A DNA stretch of 64,000 nt from JBMOPD01 sp049323615 (GTDB lineage Bacteria; Bacillota; Desulfotomaculia; Desulfotomaculales; Desulfocucumaceae): NCBI GenBank assembly GCA_049323615.1, contig JBMOPD010000079.1, positions 1-64,000 on the forward strand. The letters run 5' to 3'. The position numbers were made by a program, and so were the translations under genes. Of the stretch, positions 60,615-64,000 are shown one piece after another; positions within the stretch are counted from its first letter, which is position 1; every line of letters begins with the position of its first letter. Below the pieces are notes generated by a model. It was not told the origin of the DNA. It searched no databases and saw only the letters and a list, made by a program, of their open reading frames with translations.

Positions 60615-61586
60615 ATGACAATGGCAGATTTAAGCAGGGAACAGCTGCTGCAGATGTATGAAATGATGCTGAGGATCAGGGAGTTTGAGAGCCAGGTCTT
60701 CGAGCTTTACAAATTAGGACTGATGCCGGGGCTGGCCCACCTGTATATCGGCCAGGAGGCGGTGGCGGTGGGCGCCTGCGCGGCGCTGGAAAGGGACGAC
60801 TTCATCGTCAGCACCCACCGGGGGCACGGCCACCTGATCGCCCGGGGGGCCGACACCAAGCCCATGATGGCCGAGATTTTGGGCAAAAAGACCGGTTACT
60901 GCAAGGGCAAGGGCGGGTCCATGCACATAGTGGCCTATGACAAGGGCATCCTGGGCGCCAACGGCATCGTGGGGGCGGGCATCCCCATTGCCACCGGGGC
61001 CGGCTTCATGGCCAGGGTAAAGGGAACCAAACAGGTGACCCTGTCCTTCTTCGGGGATGCGGCCTCCAACCAGGGCACCTTCCATGAAAGCCTGAACATG
61101 GCCGCCGCCTGGAAGCTGCCGGTGGTCTATATCATAGAAAACAACCTTTACGGCATATCGGTGAACATCAACCGGGTCACCGCCGTGGCAGACCTGTCGG
61201 TGCGGGCCAAGGCCTACGGCATGCCCGGGGTGATGGTTGACGGGAACGACGTCCTGGCGGTGTATGGCGCCGTCCGGGAGGCCGTGGCTGCCGCCCGGGA
61301 GGGCGGCGGGCCCACACTGGTGGAGTGTAAGACCTACCGGTGGCGGGGCCACCACGTGGGTGACCCGGCCATCGAGTACCGGACCAGGGAAGAAGAGGCC
61401 CGGTGGAAGCAGCAGTGCCCCATCGGCAGGCTGGGCCGGGAACTGGTGGAGAAATCCCTGGCCGCCGAGGACCAGCTGAAAGAAATAGAGCGGAAAGTGG
61501 CCGAAGAAATCAGGGCGGCGGTGGAATTTGCCAAGGAAAGCCCTTATCCCGCGCCGGAAGAGGCCTTTGAGGATTTGTTCGCATAA
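60615..61586 (+). CDS. E1 alpha of a TPP-dependent 2-oxoacid/acetoin dehydrogenase
   Basis: 323 residues from ATG 60615 (GGGAGG upstream). TPP binding: FFGDAASNQGTFHESLNMAAAWKLPVVYIIENN, the GDA...NN motif (Ala in place of the usual Gly). It has the ending YRTREEEARW typical of the AcoA/PdhA subfamily. It forms an alpha2beta2 E1 with the next gene, 14 bases on. Specificity (acetoin, pyruvate or a branched 2-oxo acid) cannot be told by eye; the alpha subunit of acetoin systems is the closest in length and motifs. Confidence 0.9.
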   Translation: MTMADLSREQLLQMYEMMLRIREFESQVFELYKLGLMPGLAHLYIGQEAVAVGACAALERDDFIVSTHRGHGHLIARGADTKPMMAEILGKKTGYCKGKGGSMHIVAYDKGILGANGIVGAGIPIATGAGFMARVKGTKQVTLSFFGDAASNQGTFHESLNMAAAWKLPVVYIIENNLYGISVNINRVTAVADLSVRAKAYGMPGVMVDGNDVLAVYGAVREAVAAAREGGGPTLVECKTYRWRGHHVGDPAIEYRTREEEARWKQQCPIGRLGRELVEKSLAAEDQLKEIERKVAEEIRAAVEFAKESPYPAPEEAFEDLFA

Positions 61587-61600
61587 GGGGAGGAGAAGCC

Positions 61601-62578
61601 ATGAAAGAGGTAACTTACGCCCGGGCCATCTGCGAAGCGCTGGATGAAGAAATGGCCAGGGACGAAAATGTGGTCCTGCTGGGTGAAGACGTGGGCATTA
61701 TCGGCGGCAACTTTAAAACGTCGGTGGGCCTGCGGGATAAATACGGCGACTGGCGGGTGAAGGATACCCCCATCTCGGAAAGCGGGTTCGTGGGGATAGG
61801 CATCGGCAGCGCCATAACGGGCCTCCGCCCGGTGGTGGAGCTGATGTTCGCCGACTTCCTGGGGGTATGCATGGACCAGGTGGCCAATCAGGCGGCCAAA
61901 ATCCGCTATATGTCCGGGGGCCAGGTGAAGGTTCCCCTGACCATCAGGATGCCCATCGGGGGCGGCCGGTCGTCGGCGGCCCAGCACTCCCAGAGCCTGC
62001 AGGCCTGGGTGGCCCATATTCCCGGCCTGAAGGTGGCGCTCCCGTCCACCGCCGAGGAAGCCAAGGGGCTGCTGAAGTCGGCTATCCGCGACGACAACCC
62101 GGTAATCTTTATGGAACACAAGATGGAATACAACAAGAAGTACCAAATCCCGGAAGGGGAATACACCATTCCCTTCGGCCTGGCCAACATCGTCTGCGCC
62201 GGGGAAGACCTCACCATTGCGGCCACCTCCAACATGGTCAACAAATCAAAGGCGGCGGCCGAAGAGCTGGCCAAGGAGGGCATCAGGGTGGAAATCATCG
62301 ACTTGAGAACGCTGGTTCCCCTGGACAGGGAGAGCATCATCAAATCGGTGAAAAAAACCGGACGTTTACTGATAATCGACGAGGGATACACCAATTTCGG
62401 CGTCAGTGGGGAGATCGCCCTGTCGGTGATGAATGAAGTGTTTTATTACCTGGACGCCCCCATAATGCGGATGGGAACGGCCGGCGTTCCGCTGCCGTTC
62501 AGTCCGGCCCTGGAGGTTCCGCTGATTCCCGACAGCAAAGGCATATACGGCAAGGTAAAAGAAATGGTTGGAGCATAG
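61601..62578 (+). CDS. E1 beta of a TPP-dependent 2-oxoacid/acetoin dehydrogenase
   Basis: 325 residues with the transketolase pyrimidine and C-terminal domains of AcoB/PdhB: LLGEDVGIIGG, DTPISESGFVGIGIGSAITGLRPVVELMFADF and PSTAEEAKGLLKSAIRDDNPVIFMEHK. GGAGGAGAAG precedes the ATG. The conserved Glu in ITEXAF-like ISESGF that activates TPP is present. It is part of the E1 with the alpha subunit just upstream. Confidence 0.92.
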   Translation: MKEVTYARAICEALDEEMARDENVVLLGEDVGIIGGNFKTSVGLRDKYGDWRVKDTPISESGFVGIGIGSAITGLRPVVELMFADFLGVCMDQVANQAAKIRYMSGGQVKVPLTIRMPIGGGRSSAAQHSQSLQAWVAHIPGLKVALPSTAEEAKGLLKSAIRDDNPVIFMEHKMEYNKKYQIPEGEYTIPFGLANIVCAGEDLTIAATSNMVNKSKAAAEELAKEGIRVEIIDLRTLVPLDRESIIKSVKKTGRLLIIDEGYTNFGVSGEIALSVMNEVFYYLDAPIMRMGTAGVPLPFSPALEVPLIPDSKGIYGKVKEMVGA

Positions 62579-62620
62579 GCCCGGCCGGCACAATGAAGAG
62601 CGTACTGAAGGGGGATAACC

Positions 62621-63982
62621 ATGGCTGAGATAGTGGTCATGCCAAAACTGGGCTTCAATATGGAAGAGGGCAAGCTGGTCAGGTGGCACAAAAAGGAAGG
62701 GGATCCGATCAAAAAAGGGGAGGTCTTTTTTGAAATCATCACCGACAAAACCACCATCGAGATAGAGGCCGCCGTGGACGGGGTGGTAAGAAAAATACTG
62801 GCGCAGGAAGGGGAAAAGGTGCCGGTCACCCTGCCGGTGGCCATTATTGCCGGGGAGGATGAGGATATAACCGAATGCCTGCGGGAGGCCGAAGCCATGC
62901 TGGGCAGGCAGGCTGAAAGCGGATCCGGCGCGCCGGAAACCGTGGCCCCGGCACCGGCCCCGGGGGCGCCGGCCGGCAATAGCGCCAGGTTTACGCCGCG
63001 GGCGCTTAAATTTATGGCTGAACACGATATTGACCCCGCCGGGGTGAACGTCAAGGGAACCGGTTACGACGGAGGGGTTACCGAAAGGGATATAATGAAG
63101 CACCTGGATCAGATCCGTGGGGCCAGGGCCACCCCCGTGGCCCGCAAACTGGCGGCGGATGCCGGCGTTGACCTGAAAGGGGTTGCCGGTACGGGCAGCG
63201 GCGGCAAAATAATGAAGGCCGACGTGCAGAGGGCCATGGAACAAAAGGCCGGGCTGCCCAAAGAGGCCGCCGCCGCGGCGGGACCCAAGGAGATCCTGGA
63301 AGTCATCCCCTATGACGGGATGCGCAAGATAATCGGGGACCGCCTGTCCCACAGCAAATTCACGGCCCCGCACGTTTATTTCTCCACCTCGGTGGATGTA
63401 TCGGGGCTCTACAGCCTGAGGGAGCAGATCCAAAACGCCGTGGACACCAGAGTGTCCCTGAACGACATGATCATTGCCGCGGCGGCCAGGGCCCTTGTTA
63501 AGCACCCCATGCTGAACTCTTCGCTGGAAGGCGACCAAATAGTGGTTTACCGGAGCGTCAACATCGGTGTGGCGGTGGGTCTGGACAACGGGCTGATCGT
63601 GCCGGTGATAAGGGACGCGCAGAACAAGAAGCTTTCCCGGATTGCCGGGGAGGCCCGGGAGCTGACAGCCAGGGCCAGGTCGAACAAGCTGCTGCCCGAC
63701 GACTATTCCGGCGGTACATTCACCATTTCCAACCTGGGCATGTTCGGGGTGGAAAACTTCACGGCCATCATCAACCCGCCGGAGACCGGGATCCTGGCGG
63801 TGAGCTCGGTCAGGAAGACCCCGGTGGTAATCTCCCGGGACGGCGAAGACGTGATTGAAATCCGGCCGCTGATGAATATGACCCTTTCCGTTGACCACAG
63901 GATAATAGACGGCCTGGCGGCCACCAGGTTCTTAAACGAGATTAAAGACCTGCTGGAAAACCCGGTGAAAATTCTGGTCTAA
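62621..63982 (+). CDS. E2 dihydrolipoamide acyltransferase with two peripheral-binding domains
   Basis: 453 residues. Order: lipoyl domain (1-80, lipoyl Lys43 in TDKTTIE), Ala/Pro linker (100-122), a first E1/E3-binding domain (123-162, FTPRALKFMAEHDIDP), a second one (170-206, ATPVARKLAADAGVD), then the catalytic acyltransferase ending in SVDHRIIDGLAATRF with His426 and Asp430. Two binding domains in series are uncommon in single E2 chains. AGGGGG precedes the ATG. It follows E1 beta by 42 bases; an E3 gene may begin at 63997. Confidence 0.9.
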   Translation: MAEIVVMPKLGFNMEEGKLVRWHKKEGDPIKKGEVFFEIITDKTTIEIEAAVDGVVRKILAQEGEKVPVTLPVAIIAGEDEDITECLREAEAMLGRQAESGSGAPETVAPAPAPGAPAGNSARFTPRALKFMAEHDIDPAGVNVKGTGYDGGVTERDIMKHLDQIRGARATPVARKLAADAGVDLKGVAGTGSGGKIMKADVQRAMEQKAGLPKEAAAAAGPKEILEVIPYDGMRKIIGDRLSHSKFTAPHVYFSTSVDVSGLYSLREQIQNAVDTRVSLNDMIIAAAARALVKHPMLNSSLEGDQIVVYRSVNIGVAVGLDNGLIVPVIRDAQNKKLSRIAGEARELTARARSNKLLPDDYSGGTFTISNLGMFGVENFTAIINPPETGILAVSSVRKTPVVISRDGEDVIEIRPLMNMTLSVDHRIIDGLAATRFLNEIKDLLENPVKILV

Positions 63983-63996
63983 AAGAAGGTGTGCGC

Positions 63997-64000
63997 ATGC
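63997..64000 (+). CDS. Possible start of the next gene (partial)
   Basis: AAGAAGGTGTGCGC then ATG at the window edge: a ribosome site and start codon 14 bases after the E2 stop. An E3 dihydrolipoamide dehydrogenase or lipoate ligase would be expected here; the sequence ends after four bases. Confidence 0.35.

Noticed and set aside
62366..63898. 510-codon minus-strand open frame opposite the E2 gene
   Set aside because: Antisense shadow of a GC-rich gene; no family motifs, and the plus-strand product is unambiguous.

Overview
The window reads as a chromosome segment of an anaerobic, moderately GC-rich Firmicute, most like the Desulfotomaculum/Pelotomaculum group (Peptococcaceae sensu lato). 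This is an inference from content: strong AGGAGG-type ribosome sites, frequent TTG/GTG starts, oxygen-sensitive Fe-S and tungsten-type enzymes (short hydroxylamine reductase, aldehyde ferredoxin oxidoreductase, polyferredoxin), ADP-forming acyl-CoA synthetase, EtfBA, PcrB, DUF763 and DUF2680 proteins, and TPP, c-di-GMP and Mn-type riboswitches. No rRNA, tRNA or CRISPR array was seen.

Layout. 1-14 kb: a ferritin-like fragment at the edge, CinA with an apparently dead amidase domain, gamma-carbonic anhydrase, family-4 uracil-DNA glycosylase, PcrB, FmdB-like zinc ribbon, a fused ADP-forming acyl-CoA synthetase, a MarR regulator, a phosphate locus (PstS-like lipoprotein, DUF47, Pit) behind a four-repeat Pho box, a TPR membrane protein, DUF763 and a secreted M28 peptidase. 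14-24 kb: an Fsr-like MFS gene with an apparent frameshift, HtpG, a TPP-riboswitch operon for thiamine pyrophosphokinase plus a ThiXYZ-type precursor transporter, a QueG-like ferredoxin-domain protein and a 14-TM MFS pump. 24-32 kb: a yybP-ykoY (Mn2+) riboswitch ahead of the protease HtpX, then flavin reductase, YkvI, DUF2680, a CDF metal transporter, a sigma-54 activator and a cNMP/CBS/DUF294 protein.

32-39 kb is a CoA-linked catabolic cluster: PaaK-type CoA ligase (divergent), a 4-hydroxybutyryl-CoA-dehydratase paralogue, an acyl-CoA dehydrogenase, and EtfB/EtfA. Both central enzymes lack the residues that define the chemistry of their best-known relatives. A c-di-GMP-I riboswitch follows, whose terminator hides the ribosome site of a receiver-like protein that has lost its phosphorylation residues. 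40-47 kb carries a secreted unknown protein, a DMT transporter, an Fe-S flavoprotein, a class III hydroxylamine reductase behind a CRP/FNR-type site, a cupin and PepF.

47-51 kb is an accessory patch: a MntA/HepT toxin-antitoxin pair in which HepT lacks a normal start codon, a truncated transposase fused to a truncated SufS-like gene, an oligopeptide-transporter operon collapsed into fragments, and an orphan TIR-like protein. 

51-64 kb is one long gene string under a GntR/FCD regulator: a split PEP-synthase-like kinase (swivelling-His subunit and ATP-grasp subunit), AOR, a four-cluster ferredoxin, an HPr-kinase-like P-loop protein, SDR, cyclase-family hydrolase, MoaD/ThiS, metallophosphoesterase, and an E1-alpha/E1-beta/E2 2-oxoacid or acetoin dehydrogenase complex. 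It looks like a dedicated pathway that phosphorylates, oxidises and ring-opens or cleaves an unknown substrate. It is the best candidate here for an undescribed system. Intergenic spaces are littered with short degenerate repeats (CAGAATC-type, GACAGGA-type, GCTGACGGCTGA-type).
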